Assembly (NCBI RefSeq): GCF_004118855.1
Contig: NZ_PDKF01000008.1
Location: 310,001-374,000 of the forward strand
Source: Arcobacter sp. CECT 8983
Lineage (GTDB): Bacteria > Campylobacterota > Campylobacteria > Campylobacterales > Arcobacteraceae
DNA length: 64,000 nucleotides
Direction: 5' to 3'
This document shows positions 24,446 to 33,552 of the stretch, in pieces. The notes beneath the pieces are model-generated. The model saw nothing but the letters and a program-made list of their open reading frames with translations. It did not search any database and had not been told where the DNA came from. Both the position numbers and the translations under genes were made by a program. Position 1 is the first letter of the stretch. Each line of letters starts with the position of its first letter.

Positions 24446-25942
24446 TTATATTGGTAAAATTATAAAGAATTTTGCACCTACATAAGTTTTCTCATTGAAA
24501 GTTATATTTTCATTTTTTACAAGTATCTCTCCTGAAAAATGTTCTTTAATAATCTTTGCACTCATGTATAAACCTATTCCTGTACCTTGACTTTTGTGTT
24601 TCGTAGTAAAATATGGGTCAAATATTTTATCAATAATATCATCATTGATGCCACCTGCATTATCTTGTATAGTGATAATTATTTTGTCATCTTCTTTTAA
24701 GAATCTTACTTCTATTACTTTTTCTTCAATATTATTTTCATTTAAGATATCTTTTGAATTGTTAAAAATATTTATAAAAACTTGATTTAATTCATTTATT
24801 ACACCATCTACTATTAAGTCACTATCAGCTTTAATTATATTTAGTTCAATATGATTATTTTTTAAAGATGCCAAGACTATATCAAGAGCTTTATTTAGGG
24901 AAGTTTCAATACTAAAATATTCTCTTTTACTACTATCATCACTTATATAATCTCTAAAATCATCAATTGTATTACTTAAGTAGTTTGCATATTTCATTAC
25001 ACTATCTGAGGTTCTTTCTATCTCATTTTCTTCTATAAGATTTAACTCTTTTCTTAGTTTTAAACTACTCATTTGAACAGTAATAGCATTTAAAGGTTGT
25101 CTCCATTGGTGAGCAATATTATTAAGCATTTCTCCAATTATTGCCATTCTTGATTGATGTTTTAAAAGAATATCTTGTTCATGATTTTTTTCTATTTGAG
25201 ATTTTAATTTATCAAATAACTTCTTTTCTTTTTTATTTAGATGTTTTAAATCTATTATATTTTTTTCTATATTTTTTGCCATAAGATTAAAAGATTCTTG
25301 TAATTCGAAAGTTTCTTTACTATCTCCTAGATTTATTCTTTGAGAATAGTCTCCATGGGCAATTGCATCTGCACTTTGGGTAAGTTTGACTAAGTTTTTA
25401 ATAATCCATTTACTTACAGTTATAAGTAAAATTGCCGATAAGATTAGTTCTATTAATGCAATAATAATGCTTCTAGTAATCATCTCTTTTTTTGCTTGAA
25501 TATAAAATTTCGTGGAAAGACCTAAATAAACTTTACCTAAAGATTGAGAAAATAAGCTTATTGGAATATGTGTATCAAATCTTTCATCTTTTAGTGAATC
25601 TTCACTAAAAGGATTTATCTCTTTTTGTGGTAAATTTGAACAATCACTCCATCCTATAGTAGAGATACAATTATTTTGATTATCAACAACAACTAAATAA
25701 TCAATTGTTGAGATTTTTTTAGTCTCTTTTAGGATTGCATTAATTGTTGCATAATCCATTTGAACAAGAGGTGCTACTAAGGCACTTCTTAATAATATTT
25801 TTTGTTCATCTAATCTTATATTTGTTTGAGTGGATAGGTTATCTTCTAGTTGTTCTACATTTTTTATTACCATAAGTGTGAGCATTAAACTCTCAATTAA
25901 TAAACTAGCAATTACCCATTTCCAAGATAGAGATAATCTCAT
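24446..25942 (-). CDS. Sensor histidine kinase
   Basis: 498 residues. Two membrane segments (about 9-26 and 157-180) enclose a periplasmic domain. A HAMP linker follows (about 180-230), then HQSRMAIIGEMLNNIAHQWRQPLNAI with the phosphorylated His278, and an ATPase with N box FNNSKDILNENN, G1 DNAGGIND, F box IFDPYFTTK and G2 GTGIGLYM. A two-component system kinase with no response regulator adjacent. It begins directly after the PhnD-like gene (TAAATG), so the periplasmic protein probably presents the signal to it. Confidence 0.92.
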   Translation of the reverse strand: MRLSLSWKWVIASLLIESLMLTLMVIKNVEQLEDNLSTQTNIRLDEQKILLRSALVAPLVQMDYATINAILKETKKISTIDYLVVVDNQNNCISTIGWSDCSNLPQKEINPFSEDSLKDERFDTHIPISLFSQSLGKVYLGLSTKFYIQAKKEMITRSIIIALIELILSAILLITVSKWIIKNLVKLTQSADAIAHGDYSQRINLGDSKETFELQESFNLMAKNIEKNIIDLKHLNKKEKKLFDKLKSQIEKNHEQDILLKHQSRMAIIGEMLNNIAHQWRQPLNAITVQMSSLKLRKELNLIEENEIERTSDSVMKYANYLSNTIDDFRDYISDDSSKREYFSIETSLNKALDIVLASLKNNHIELNIIKADSDLIVDGVINELNQVFINIFNNSKDILNENNIEEKVIEVRFLKEDDKIIITIQDNAGGINDDIIDKIFDPYFTTKHKSQGTGIGLYMSAKIIKEHFSGEILVKNENITFNEKTYVGAKFFIILPI

Positions 25943-26776
25943 TTATTTATATAACCTTTTCATCGTTTCATCTACTATTGAGTCTAGATTATTTAGATCA
26001 TTTTCTTCTATTTTTTTAAACCCTTCTAGTTTTGTAATTTCTAAGTGCCTTTTACCTTCTTTAGATTTAGAAAATGCTTCTAATGCTACTTCCCATTCTT
26101 TTAAAGTGATATTATCTGTATCTTTTGCTAAATATATTCTACTTGGCTTTGGTTCACTTTGATATATTATATGTACTAAGTCTTTATTCTTTTTTACTAT
26201 AAGTTTTATGTAGTTTGGTAAAGACATAATTATCATATCTGCGTTGTTATTCAAAAGTATAGATATAGAACTATCTGTTGCACTTGTATAAGTATATTTT
26301 ATTTTCTCCCCTTCTTTAAAACCTTTTTTTGCTAGCCAATCTTGTGCATCTAATGTTGGGAAAGAGACGGGATCTAAGCCAATTACATGAAGTGGAAGTT
26401 TTTTACTTTTTAAAATATCTTTATTAGTTGCTAAAAGAATTGTAGAAAGACCTTTTTTATAAGTCATTAAAGGTGTATATCCAGCAAGTCTTTGAGCAAG
26501 AACTGCTAAATTTGGTGAAGTTAAAATTAAATCATAATAAGTTCCCTTATTTGAACGTTTTGTAAATTCACTAAAGTTTTTAGCAGTTAAAATATTAACA
26601 GGTCTTTTAAAATAGTTTTCTAAAAAAAGTTTTAGGTCTTGATGGGATTGTAAAATAACTCTAGTAGAAGAGTGTGGAGCAATACCAATTTTAATTGGAT
26701 TATCTTTTCCATAACAAAGGCTTAATATAAAAAAGGTTGATAAAAGTAATAGTTTTAGTTTCATATTATTCTTCAC
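25943..26776 (-). CDS. PhnD-like periplasmic phosphate/phosphonate-type binding protein
   Basis: 277 residues with a signal peptide of about 23 residues (KLLLLSTFFILSLCYG). NPIKIGIAPHSSTRVILQSHQDLKLFLENYFKRPVNILTAKNFSEF is the start of the PhnD group of substrate-binding proteins; FSLGYTPLMTYK-like and DSSISILLNNNADMIIMSLPNY follow the fold. Its partner is the histidine kinase, with stop and start adjacent. In several bacteria such binding proteins feed signal transduction rather than an ABC importer, and no permease or ATPase lies nearby. The true ligand is not known; a small oxyanion is a guess. Confidence 0.82.
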   Translation of the reverse strand: MKNNMKLKLLLLSTFFILSLCYGKDNPIKIGIAPHSSTRVILQSHQDLKLFLENYFKRPVNILTAKNFSEFTKRSNKGTYYDLILTSPNLAVLAQRLAGYTPLMTYKKGLSTILLATNKDILKSKKLPLHVIGLDPVSFPTLDAQDWLAKKGFKEGEKIKYTYTSATDSSISILLNNNADMIIMSLPNYIKLIVKKNKDLVHIIYQSEPKPSRIYLAKDTDNITLKEWEVALEAFSKSKEGKRHLEITKLEGFKKIEENDLNNLDSIVDETMKRLYK

Positions 26777-26924
26777 TTATAAAGTATAATGTTATTATAA
26801 CAAATAATATTAATATAATTTATTAAGCAACTATTTAAAAATGAAATATTTTATCAATGAAGTATATTGCAAAATAGTTTCTTTTAAAGTACAATACCAC
26901 AAAATATAACATTGGAGTTATTAA

Positions 26925-27773
26925 ATTAAAAAATACAAAAAACAAAATAGTCTTAAGTTAATTTTTCTATTTCTATTTTTATTATCTTTTCAAATTTTAA
27001 TATATTTTATTTATATAAAACCTATAATCATAAAATGGGGTTCATCTAATAAAGAGTTTTCTATGCAAATGCTTGGAGATAATAAATCTTTACCTATAAC
27101 ATCTACAAGAGCTATTACAATAAATGCCTCAAAAAATACTGTATGGCAATTACTCATGCAGTTAGGTGCAAAAAAACAAGGATTTTATAGTTATGACTTT
27201 TTAGAAGAGAATCTAAAAAGTAAAGAAAAAAATGCAGATTTAAAAATAGGTGATATTATTCATGGTTCATCAAAAGAAGATGGTAGATTAAGTTCTTATA
27301 ATTTTAAGGTTTTAGATATTGATCCTAAAGATGCAATTGTTTTAGAAAATTGGGGAACTTTTTTACTTAAAAGTAAAAATAAAGATCAAACACGTTTAAT
27401 TATTCGAACTCAAGAAATAAAAAGTACAAATCTATTGACAGCTTTTAAAAATGAATTGATTATACCTTTTCATTTTATCATGGAAAGAAGGATGATGTTA
27501 GGTATTAAAATGGAAGCAGAACAAAACAAAAGTCCAATCTTATCTTTTAACAAAGATTTACTTTGGTTAGCAGGTGTTGTACTTTCTTCTTTTCTTATTT
27601 TATTAATTTTTATTGTTTTAAATAGTACTTTTTATAAAATATTAATTAGTTCTGCTCTTGGTACTATATGGTTAGTTATTGTTTTTTTATTTAATCCTGT
27701 ACCTATGTATATTGTAGTTTTTTTATTAGCATGTTTCTATTTACTTATAAAAATTAATAGGATTAACTCATAG
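26925..27773 (+). CDS. Membrane-anchored SRPBCC-like protein, apparent ATT start
   Basis: About 282 residues from ATT at 26925. The first ATG (27063) would remove an obvious membrane anchor (KLIFLFLFLLSFQILIYFIYI) that is open in frame back to a TAA at 26922-26924. GGAG lies seven bases before the ATT; no ATG, GTG or TTG lies in between. The soluble middle (ITINASKNTVWQLLMQLG..GFYSYDFLEEN..IGDIIHGS..VLDIDPKDAIVLENWGTF) resembles the START/SRPBCC fold. Three C-terminal membrane segments end the protein. Eight bases before hrpB. Function unknown; lipid or hydrophobic-ligand binding is possible. Confidence 0.65.
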   Translation: MKKYKKQNSLKLIFLFLFLLSFQILIYFIYIKPIIIKWGSSNKEFSMQMLGDNKSLPITSTRAITINASKNTVWQLLMQLGAKKQGFYSYDFLEENLKSKEKNADLKIGDIIHGSSKEDGRLSSYNFKVLDIDPKDAIVLENWGTFLLKSKNKDQTRLIIRTQEIKSTNLLTAFKNELIIPFHFIMERRMMLGIKMEAEQNKSPILSFNKDLLWLAGVVLSSFLILLIFIVLNSTFYKILISSALGTIWLVIVFLFNPVPMYIVVFLLACFYLLIKINRINS

Positions 27774-27780
27774 CTTTATT

Positions 27781-30303
27781 ATGAAAGATTTACCAATATA
27801 TGATGTTTTAGATGACATCAAACAAACAATAAATCAAAACTCAACACTTATACTACAAGCACCTCCAGGAGCTGGGAAAAGTACAGTTATACCTATTTCT
27901 TTACTAAAGGAGGTTTGGCTTGAAGATAGAATGATAATCATTTTAGAACCAAGACGAGTAGCTGCAAGAATGGTAGCCCAACAAATGGCAAAGCTACTAG
28001 GGGAAGAAGTAGGGCAAACTGTTGGTTATCAAGTTAGGATGGATAGTTGCAAATCAAAGCAAACTAAACTTCTAGTTGTAACAGAAGCAATACTTGTGCG
28101 AAAACTACAAAGTGACCAAGCTTTAGAAGATGTAGGCTTAATCATCTTTGATGAGTTCCATGAAAGAAGTATTCATACTGATTTATCCCTTGCTTTATCC
28201 TTGCAAGTACAAGAGTTAATAAGAGAAGATTTAAAACTTCTTATCATGTCTGCAACTTTAAACTCAAAAGAACTAACTAAACTATTAGGTGAAGATATTC
28301 CTGTTGTAAGCTCAAAGGGTAAAACTTATGAAGTAGAAGAGGTGTTTTTAGATGCAAGTATCAAGCAACCTGATTTTAAAACCATAAATACTGTTTTATT
28401 AAATACTGTACAAAAAGCAGTAAATGAAGATGAAGGAGATATCTTAGTTTTTTTATCAGGAGCTAAAGAAATAAATAGTTTACAAGAGCTTTTAAATGAA
28501 AAACTAAAAGATAGAGAAATAGAAATATTACCTTTATATTCAAGTTTGAGTAAAGACAAACAAGATACAGCTATATTAAAATCAAAATCAAATAAAAGAA
28601 AAATCATCCTTTCAACAAATATAGCTCAAACCTCTTTAACAATAGAGGGTGTGAAAGTAGTAATAGATACAGGCTTAGAAAAACAATCCTTTTATAACTA
28701 TTCAAATGCAATGAACCATTTAGAACAAGTTTTTATCTCACAAGACTCAGCTACTCAAAGAGCAGGGCGAGCAGGAAGACTAAGTAATGGAAAGTGCTAT
28801 AAACTTTGGCATAAAAGTAAGATATTGCAAGATTCAAGTAAACCTGAGATACTAAGAACTGATTTGAGTTCATTTTTACTTGAAGTTGCTCTTTGGGGTG
28901 AAGATATAAGTGAGCTAAAACTATTAGATACTCCTTCAAAAGAAGTTTTAGATAGTACAAGAATAGTTTTACAAGAACTAAAGATGTTAGATGAGAAAAA
29001 TGAGATAACAACTATAGGTAAAAAAGCACTTGCTTTAGGAATCCATCCTAGGTTTGCATATATGATACTAAAAGCAAATAATTTAGGCTTTGCCTATGAA
29101 GCTTGCCTTTTAGCCTCACTTTTAGTTGAAAAAGATATTTTTAAAAGCAGTTTCCAAGATACAAATATATATTCAAGATTTGTACACTTGTATGAAAATG
29201 ATATAGATATCTCTTTTATAAATAAACATAGAGCAAAAAATATTTTAGCAGGGGCAAAATTTCTGTTTAGCAAGTTAAAAGTAGTACAGAGTATAGAAAA
29301 GCCAAATAAAAAAATAGATGAGCAGATTGTAGCTGTTTTAACTCTTTTTGCTTACCCAGATAGACTTGCCAAGCAAAGAGGCAAAAATGATAATAGATAC
29401 AAACTAAGTAATGGTAAGGGAGCTATTTTAAATATTGAAGATATACTATTTAATGAAAGCTTTTTAGTAACCCCAAGTCTAAATGCAAAGAACAAAGACT
29501 CATATATAAGTTTTGCATCAAGAATATCATTAGATACTATTTTAAAAGAGTTTGAAGATGATATAAATATAAAAAAAAGTATCACCTATAATAAAGAGAA
29601 TAAAAAGTTTGATATAAAAGAGCAATACTTCTTTTATGAGTTAGAACTCTTTTTTAAACCTATAAGTGATGAAAACCAAGACTTCTCAAGCTTACTTTGT
29701 GAACTTGTGCAAAAAGAAGGGTTAGAGCTTTTAACTTGGAGTAAGAAAGCAGAAGCCTTAAGACAAAGAGTAAATTTTATAAATGAAAATAGTGATTTAG
29801 AATTTCCAAGTTTCAAAGAAGAGGATTTAAAAGAAAATGTTTTTGATTGGTTAAAGCCTTATTTACATGATATCAAAACAGTAAAAGAGTTACAGACTTT
29901 AGATACATATTCAATATTACTTGGATACATTCCTTGGGATAAACAACAGCTTTTAGATACTCTTGCCCCAACTCATATAAAAGTGCCTAGTGGTTCAAAT
30001 ATTAAAATAGATTATAACAATAGTACAACACCAATTTTAGCAGTAAAAATACAAGAGATGTTTGGTATGCATGAAACACCAAAAATACTTAACAATAAAA
30101 TAGCTCTGCAAGTTCATCTTTTAAGTCCTGCATTAAGACCTATTCAAATAACTTATGATTTAAAAAGCTTTTGGGAAAATTCATATGCTGAGGTTAAAAA
30201 AGAGTTGTTTTCAAAATATAAAAAACACTATTGGCCTGATAATCCTTTTGAAGCAATTGCTACAAATAAAACTAAAAAGAATATGAAGGATAAACTATCT
30301 TAG
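27781..30303 (+). CDS. hrpB: ATP-dependent RNA helicase HrpB
   Basis: 840 residues. DEAH-box helicase of the HrpB branch: Walker A APPGAGKSTVIPIS (about 25-38), DEFHERS (about 123-129), SATLNS, and motif VI TQRAGRAGR near residue 323. The HrpB_C domain closes the protein (PHILSP-like, SPALRPIQITYDLKSFWE, KKHYWPDNP). Cytoplasmic, role in RNA metabolism not defined. ATG is eight bases after the SRPBCC-like stop. pnuC begins a few bases after its stop, so the genes are probably in one transcript. Confidence 0.92.
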   Translation: MKDLPIYDVLDDIKQTINQNSTLILQAPPGAGKSTVIPISLLKEVWLEDRMIIILEPRRVAARMVAQQMAKLLGEEVGQTVGYQVRMDSCKSKQTKLLVVTEAILVRKLQSDQALEDVGLIIFDEFHERSIHTDLSLALSLQVQELIREDLKLLIMSATLNSKELTKLLGEDIPVVSSKGKTYEVEEVFLDASIKQPDFKTINTVLLNTVQKAVNEDEGDILVFLSGAKEINSLQELLNEKLKDREIEILPLYSSLSKDKQDTAILKSKSNKRKIILSTNIAQTSLTIEGVKVVIDTGLEKQSFYNYSNAMNHLEQVFISQDSATQRAGRAGRLSNGKCYKLWHKSKILQDSSKPEILRTDLSSFLLEVALWGEDISELKLLDTPSKEVLDSTRIVLQELKMLDEKNEITTIGKKALALGIHPRFAYMILKANNLGFAYEACLLASLLVEKDIFKSSFQDTNIYSRFVHLYENDIDISFINKHRAKNILAGAKFLFSKLKVVQSIEKPNKKIDEQIVAVLTLFAYPDRLAKQRGKNDNRYKLSNGKGAILNIEDILFNESFLVTPSLNAKNKDSYISFASRISLDTILKEFEDDINIKKSITYNKENKKFDIKEQYFFYELELFFKPISDENQDFSSLLCELVQKEGLELLTWSKKAEALRQRVNFINENSDLEFPSFKEEDLKENVFDWLKPYLHDIKTVKELQTLDTYSILLGYIPWDKQQLLDTLAPTHIKVPSGSNIKIDYNNSTTPILAVKIQEMFGMHETPKILNNKIALQVHLLSPALRPIQITYDLKSFWENSYAEVKKELFSKYKKHYWPDNPFEAIATNKTKKNMKDKLS

Positions 30304-30308
30304 AATTT

Positions 30309-30917
30309 TTGCAAACAATTATTGAGTCACTAAATGTGATGAGTACTTATGAAGCTATAGCCATGCTTTTAGCAATAGCTTATATACTACTTGCTGTAAG
30401 ACAAAGCCTTTGGTGTTGGACTGCTGCATTTATATCAACACTTATTTATACAATATTATTTTTTGATGTCTCTTTACTTATGGATTCAGCTTTAAATGCA
30501 TATTATCTTATCATGGCAGTTTATGGTTGGTACTCGTGGAAATATGGTGGAAAACTACAAGAGCAAGAGCTTGAAGTAACTAGTTTTAGTTTAATAAAAA
30601 ATATAAAAATCATATTTGTATTAACTTTGATATCATTAGCTTTTGGTTATGTGATGGCAAATTATACAAATGCAGATTTTGCATATATTGACTCTTTTAC
30701 AACTGTATTTGCAATATTTACAACATACATGCTTGCAAAGAAAATATTAGAAAACTGGATTTATTGGATAGTAATTGATGTAGTTTCTATTTATATCTAT
30801 ATTCAAAAAGGACTTAATCTTACGGCTATTTTATTTGTGATTTATACAATTCTAGCCTTTGTGGCTTTTAAAAAGTGGAAAGAAGAGTATGACAAAAAAG
30901 CAACTAAAACAATATAA
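30309..30917 (+). CDS. pnuC: PnuC-family vitamin transporter
   Basis: 202 residues from TTG (30309), with seven to eight hydrophobic segments. LAVRQSLWCWTAAFISTLIYTILFFDVSLLMDSALNAYYLIMAVYGWYSWKYGG is the signature of PnuC (Trp-rich motifs). These facilitators take up nicotinamide riboside, thiamine (PnuT) or riboflavin. Start choice is weak: TTG has AAGGA 18 bases upstream; an ATC at 30297 would be six bases from the same AAGGA, and ATG at 30339 would be safe but short. Overlaps nothing; the kinase gene starts within its last codons. Confidence 0.87.
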   Translation: MQTIIESLNVMSTYEAIAMLLAIAYILLAVRQSLWCWTAAFISTLIYTILFFDVSLLMDSALNAYYLIMAVYGWYSWKYGGKLQEQELEVTSFSLIKNIKIIFVLTLISLAFGYVMANYTNADFAYIDSFTTVFAIFTTYMLAKKILENWIYWIVIDVVSIYIYIQKGLNLTAILFVIYTILAFVAFKKWKEEYDKKATKTI

Positions 30918-31656
30918 TATATTTAAAAATGAAAAGCTTTTAAGCCTTAAACTACTTAAAACTCAAGGTTTTTGTAATATAAACTATCTATTAAAAACTT
31001 CAAAGAAGAAATACTTAGTAAGAGTCTTTAAAAATGATGATACTGTAAATATTAGTAGAGAGTTTGAGTTTAAAGTTCAAAAAAAAGCTTTTAATAAAGG
31101 TATTGCCGCAAAGCCAATATTTTTGGATAGCAATAAAACCTTTATGGTATGTGAGTATTTAAAAGGAAAACATAAAAAAAGTATCAATATCCAAGAAATA
31201 AAACGTCTAGCAAAGATGATTAAAAAAATACACAGAATAAAAAGCAATATAAATTCATATGATTTAAAAAAAACATTAAATCATTACAAAAAAAATCTTA
31301 ACACTAAAGAAGCACGAAAAAGTATAAGTATTTGTAAAAAAGAACTAAAGAACTTGAAAAAGTATAAAAAGACATTAGTGACTACTCATCATGATTTAAA
31401 TCCTAGAAATATACTTTTTCATAAAAATAGTATTAAATTTATTGATTGGGAATATGCAGGAGTTAATGACAGTTTTTTTGATTTGGCAACTTTATGTTTT
31501 GAGTACAAACTAAATAAAAAAGAACAAAATATCTTATTAAAGAGTTATCAAAAAACTGCAAATAAAATTGATATACAAAAACTTCATTCTTATATAAAAA
31601 TATATAAACATATTTGCAAGTTATGGTTTATAAATTTAAAAAAAGCTAATAAATAG
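30889..31656 (+). CDS. Choline/thiamine kinase-type (APH-fold) small-molecule kinase
   Basis: About 255 residues from ATG at 30889; an earlier ATG at 30859 would overlap pnuC more and lacks a ribosome site. YLVRVFKNDDTVNISREFEFKVQ gives the ATP lysine. VTTHHDLNPRNILF and FIDWEYAG..DSFFDLA (about 169-205) are the Brenner-type HxDxxxxN and D-W-E motifs of choline/ethanolamine and thiamine kinases. Overlaps the end of pnuC by 29 bases. Transport next to phosphorylation would trap the incoming vitamin. The substrate (thiamine, choline or a nucleoside) is not decided; PnuC makes thiamine or nicotinamide riboside most likely. Confidence 0.75.
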   Translation: MTKKQLKQYNIFKNEKLLSLKLLKTQGFCNINYLLKTSKKKYLVRVFKNDDTVNISREFEFKVQKKAFNKGIAAKPIFLDSNKTFMVCEYLKGKHKKSINIQEIKRLAKMIKKIHRIKSNINSYDLKKTLNHYKKNLNTKEARKSISICKKELKNLKKYKKTLVTTHHDLNPRNILFHKNSIKFIDWEYAGVNDSFFDLATLCFEYKLNKKEQNILLKSYQKTANKIDIQKLHSYIKIYKHICKLWFINLKKANK

Positions 31657-31792
31657 TTAATCTAACTTTATTTAATAACTAAATATGACATAAAAATCTT
31701 ATTTAAGAATAAATATGTGACAATAAAAAGGGAGATAAGTTAGGTGTTAGAACAATCAAAAGAAACTATGTGGTCATAAGAAAGGATAAGTA

Positions 31793-32074
31793 ATGATACA
31801 TGAATCTAAAGAAAACAGCAAAAGTCTAAGTAAAAGGTTAAAAAGAAGAGAGTTTTTTAAAAGTATAGCTTTTCTTGGTTTAGTAACTTTTTCAACAACT
31901 AAACTTCATGCAAAAGGTTCTAAGTCTCAGTTTAAGTATCAAGATACTCCAAAAAATGGTCAAGCCTGTAAAGATTGTATACATTTTGAAGCTGAAACAA
32001 ATACCTGTAAAGTTGTAAAAGGCTCAATTGATGCTAATGGTTGGTGTACTTTATATACAAACCCTAAAAAATAA
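31793..32074 (+). CDS. High-potential iron-sulfur protein (HiPIP), exported by Tat
   Basis: 93 residues. A Tat signal with RREFFKSIAFLGLVTF (twin Arg at 18-19) leads to the mature domain. Cys59, Cys62, Cys72 and Cys85 in CKDCIHFEAETNTCKVV and NGWCTLY have the HiPIP spacing for one 4Fe-4S cluster; Trp84 next to the last ligand is typical. It carries single electrons in the periplasm, probably between respiratory complexes. AAAGGA stands six bases before the ATG. The HiPIP family is less common in campylobacteria than cytochromes. Confidence 0.88.
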   Translation: MIHESKENSKSLSKRLKRREFFKSIAFLGLVTFSTTKLHAKGSKSQFKYQDTPKNGQACKDCIHFEAETNTCKVVKGSIDANGWCTLYTNPKK

Positions 32075-32089
32075 TTTTTAAACTAAAAA

Positions 32090-32122
32090 AAAGATATAGA
32101 CTAAATATCTATATCTTTTTGC
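32090..32122 (+). terminator. Rho-independent terminator of the HiPIP gene
   Basis: AAAGATATAGA (32090-32100), loop CTAAATA, TCTATATCTTT (32108-32118), with a T-run ending at 32120. Eleven perfect pairs with a T-tract that merges into the stem. It sits 16 bases after the stop codon. Confidence 0.75.
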
Positions 32123-32191
32123 TTACTAATTAAATATATTTAAAATCTTTTTTATATATTTTCTATACAATTGCGTTCATAAAGGAATTTA

Positions 32192-33058
32192 ATGTCAAAT
32201 GAACGTAACTCTTTATCTATAGACAAGGGTGCTTTATTTATGCTTCTAAGCTCGTTTTTTGGAGCACTTAATGGAGCAGTAGCAAAGATACTTTCAGATT
32301 CTATGGATCCTATAGAAGTGGTTTTTTATAGAAATTTACTTGGTGGATTAATAGTTTTATATAGTTTACAAAGAGTAAAAGTATCTTTTTCTCTTTCAAA
32401 AATTCATCTACTTTTTTTAAGAGGATTATTTGGTGGAACTGCAATGGTACTATTTTTTTATACTATTGCTACAATTCCTTTAGGTGAGGCAGTTGTTTTA
32501 AACAAAACTTCTCCTTTTTTTGTAACTATCCTTGCATATTATCTTATGAAAGAAAAAGTGAATCTTCCTACCTTTATTGCTCTTATTTTAGGTTTTATAG
32601 GAGTGGTTTTTATAATAAAACCTTTTGGTATAGAAATATCAATAGACCATATATTTGGTGTATTAAGTGGATTTTTTTCAGCAGCTGCATATGCAACTAT
32701 TAAAAAAATTAAAGATATATATGATGCAAGAATAATTATGCTTTCATTTATGACAGTTGGAATGCTTATTCCTTTGGGATTATTTTTATTTACTCCTTAT
32801 GTACAATTTAAAATACATACAGATCCTTTTATTTGGGCATTAATTGGATTTATGGCAATTATATCTACAGGTTCACAATGGTTTTTAACTAAAGCTTATA
32901 GTTTGAGCAAAGCTAGTATTATTGGCGTTGTTAGTTATACGAATATTCCCTTTGCATTAGGGTTTGGTATTATGTTAGGAGATAAATTTCCTGACTCTTT
33001 TACTTTTGTAGGTATTGTTTTGATTGTTGTTGGAGGGGTTTTAGTAAGTAAGAAGTAG
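32192..33058 (+). CDS. EamA-family (DMT superfamily) transporter
   Basis: 288 residues with ten hydrophobic segments in two EamA repeats. SSFFGALNGAVAKILSDSMDPIEVVFYRNLLGGLIVL is the first repeat's start, and FFSAAAYATIKKIKD the second's. LGEAVVLNKTSPFFVTILAYYLMKEKV resembles the RhaT/EamA proteins. Inner-membrane drug/metabolite exporter or importer of unknown cargo. AAAGGAA lies nine bases or so before the ATG. It is convergent with the cold-shock gene with a shared hairpin in between. Confidence 0.88.
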   Translation: MSNERNSLSIDKGALFMLLSSFFGALNGAVAKILSDSMDPIEVVFYRNLLGGLIVLYSLQRVKVSFSLSKIHLLFLRGLFGGTAMVLFFYTIATIPLGEAVVLNKTSPFFVTILAYYLMKEKVNLPTFIALILGFIGVVFIIKPFGIEISIDHIFGVLSGFFSAAAYATIKKIKDIYDARIIMLSFMTVGMLIPLGLFLFTPYVQFKIHTDPFIWALIGFMAIISTGSQWFLTKAYSLSKASIIGVVSYTNIPFALGFGIMLGDKFPDSFTFVGIVLIVVGGVLVSKK

Positions 33059-33061
33059 TTT

Positions 33062-33089
33062 CTATAAAGTAGCAAAAGCTACTTTATAG
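33062..33089. terminator. Bidirectional terminator hairpin between EamA gene and csp
   Basis: CTATAAAGTAGC (33062-33073), AAAA loop, GCTACTTTATAG (33078-33089): twelve perfect pairs in the 38-base gap between two convergent genes. T-tracts are weak on both sides. Confidence 0.7.
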
Positions 33090-33096
33090 TATGGTA

Positions 33097-33315
33097 TTAT
33101 AAAACAGTAACGTTTTCTGCTTGAAGACCTTTATCAGATTCTCCAATTTCAAAAGATACTTCTTGACCTTCTTCTAAAGAAACTCTTCCATATCCTGGGT
33201 TATTGATTTGTCTATAGTGTACAAATACGTCTTTTCCACCATCTTTTTGTTCGATAAAACCGAAACCTTTTTCACTGTTGAACCATTTTACTGTTCCATT
33301 TACTAATGTTGCCAT
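33097..33315 (-). CDS. CspA-family cold-shock protein
   Basis: 72 residues, full length. RNA-binding motifs RNP1 KGFGFIEQ (residues 16-23) and RNP2 VFVHYRQI (about 30-37), with [15 protein letters not shown] the family start. Single-stranded nucleic-acid chaperone in the cytoplasm. The ATG follows AAGGAATTAC. A TATAAT at 33466-33471 on the minus strand would give a leader of about 140 bases, long and thermosensitive-like, as for other csp genes. Confidence 0.95.
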   Translation of the reverse strand: MATLVNGTVKWFNSEKGFGFIEQKDGGKDVFVHYRQINNPGYGRVSLEEGQEVSFEIGESDKGLQAENVTVL

Positions 33316-33471
33316 TGTAATTCCTTAATTGTTAAATTTTGCCAAAAATTGGCCTTTAAAAGTATAATATGAGACTCTCTATAGGTGGATTGTACTGTAT
33401 AACGAAGGGCTATCAATAAAACGCATACTAAAGATGTAACTCGAACCATCTTTTTAATTATAAGCATTATA
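33316..33471 (-). promoter_or_regulatory. Long csp leader with candidate promoter
   Basis: Minus-strand TATAAT at 33466-33471 predicts transcription from about 33459, a leader of about 140 bases before the csp start. It contains small inverted repeats such as GCCAA-AAA-TTGGC (about 33341-33353). Temperature-dependent leaders of this length occur in cspA messages; here it is inferred from position only. Confidence 0.4.
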
Positions 33472-33552
33472 CTCTATTTTTCTCTTATTTAATCTTAAAA
33501 TAAAATTTATTTTCAATATAATGATGATAGAATTTAAATTAAAAAGAAAAAA

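Noticed and set aside
30859-30889. Earlier start for the kinase gene at 30859
   Set aside because: It would overlap pnuC by 59 bases with no ribosome site; residues MWLLKSGKKS do not fit the kinase fold.
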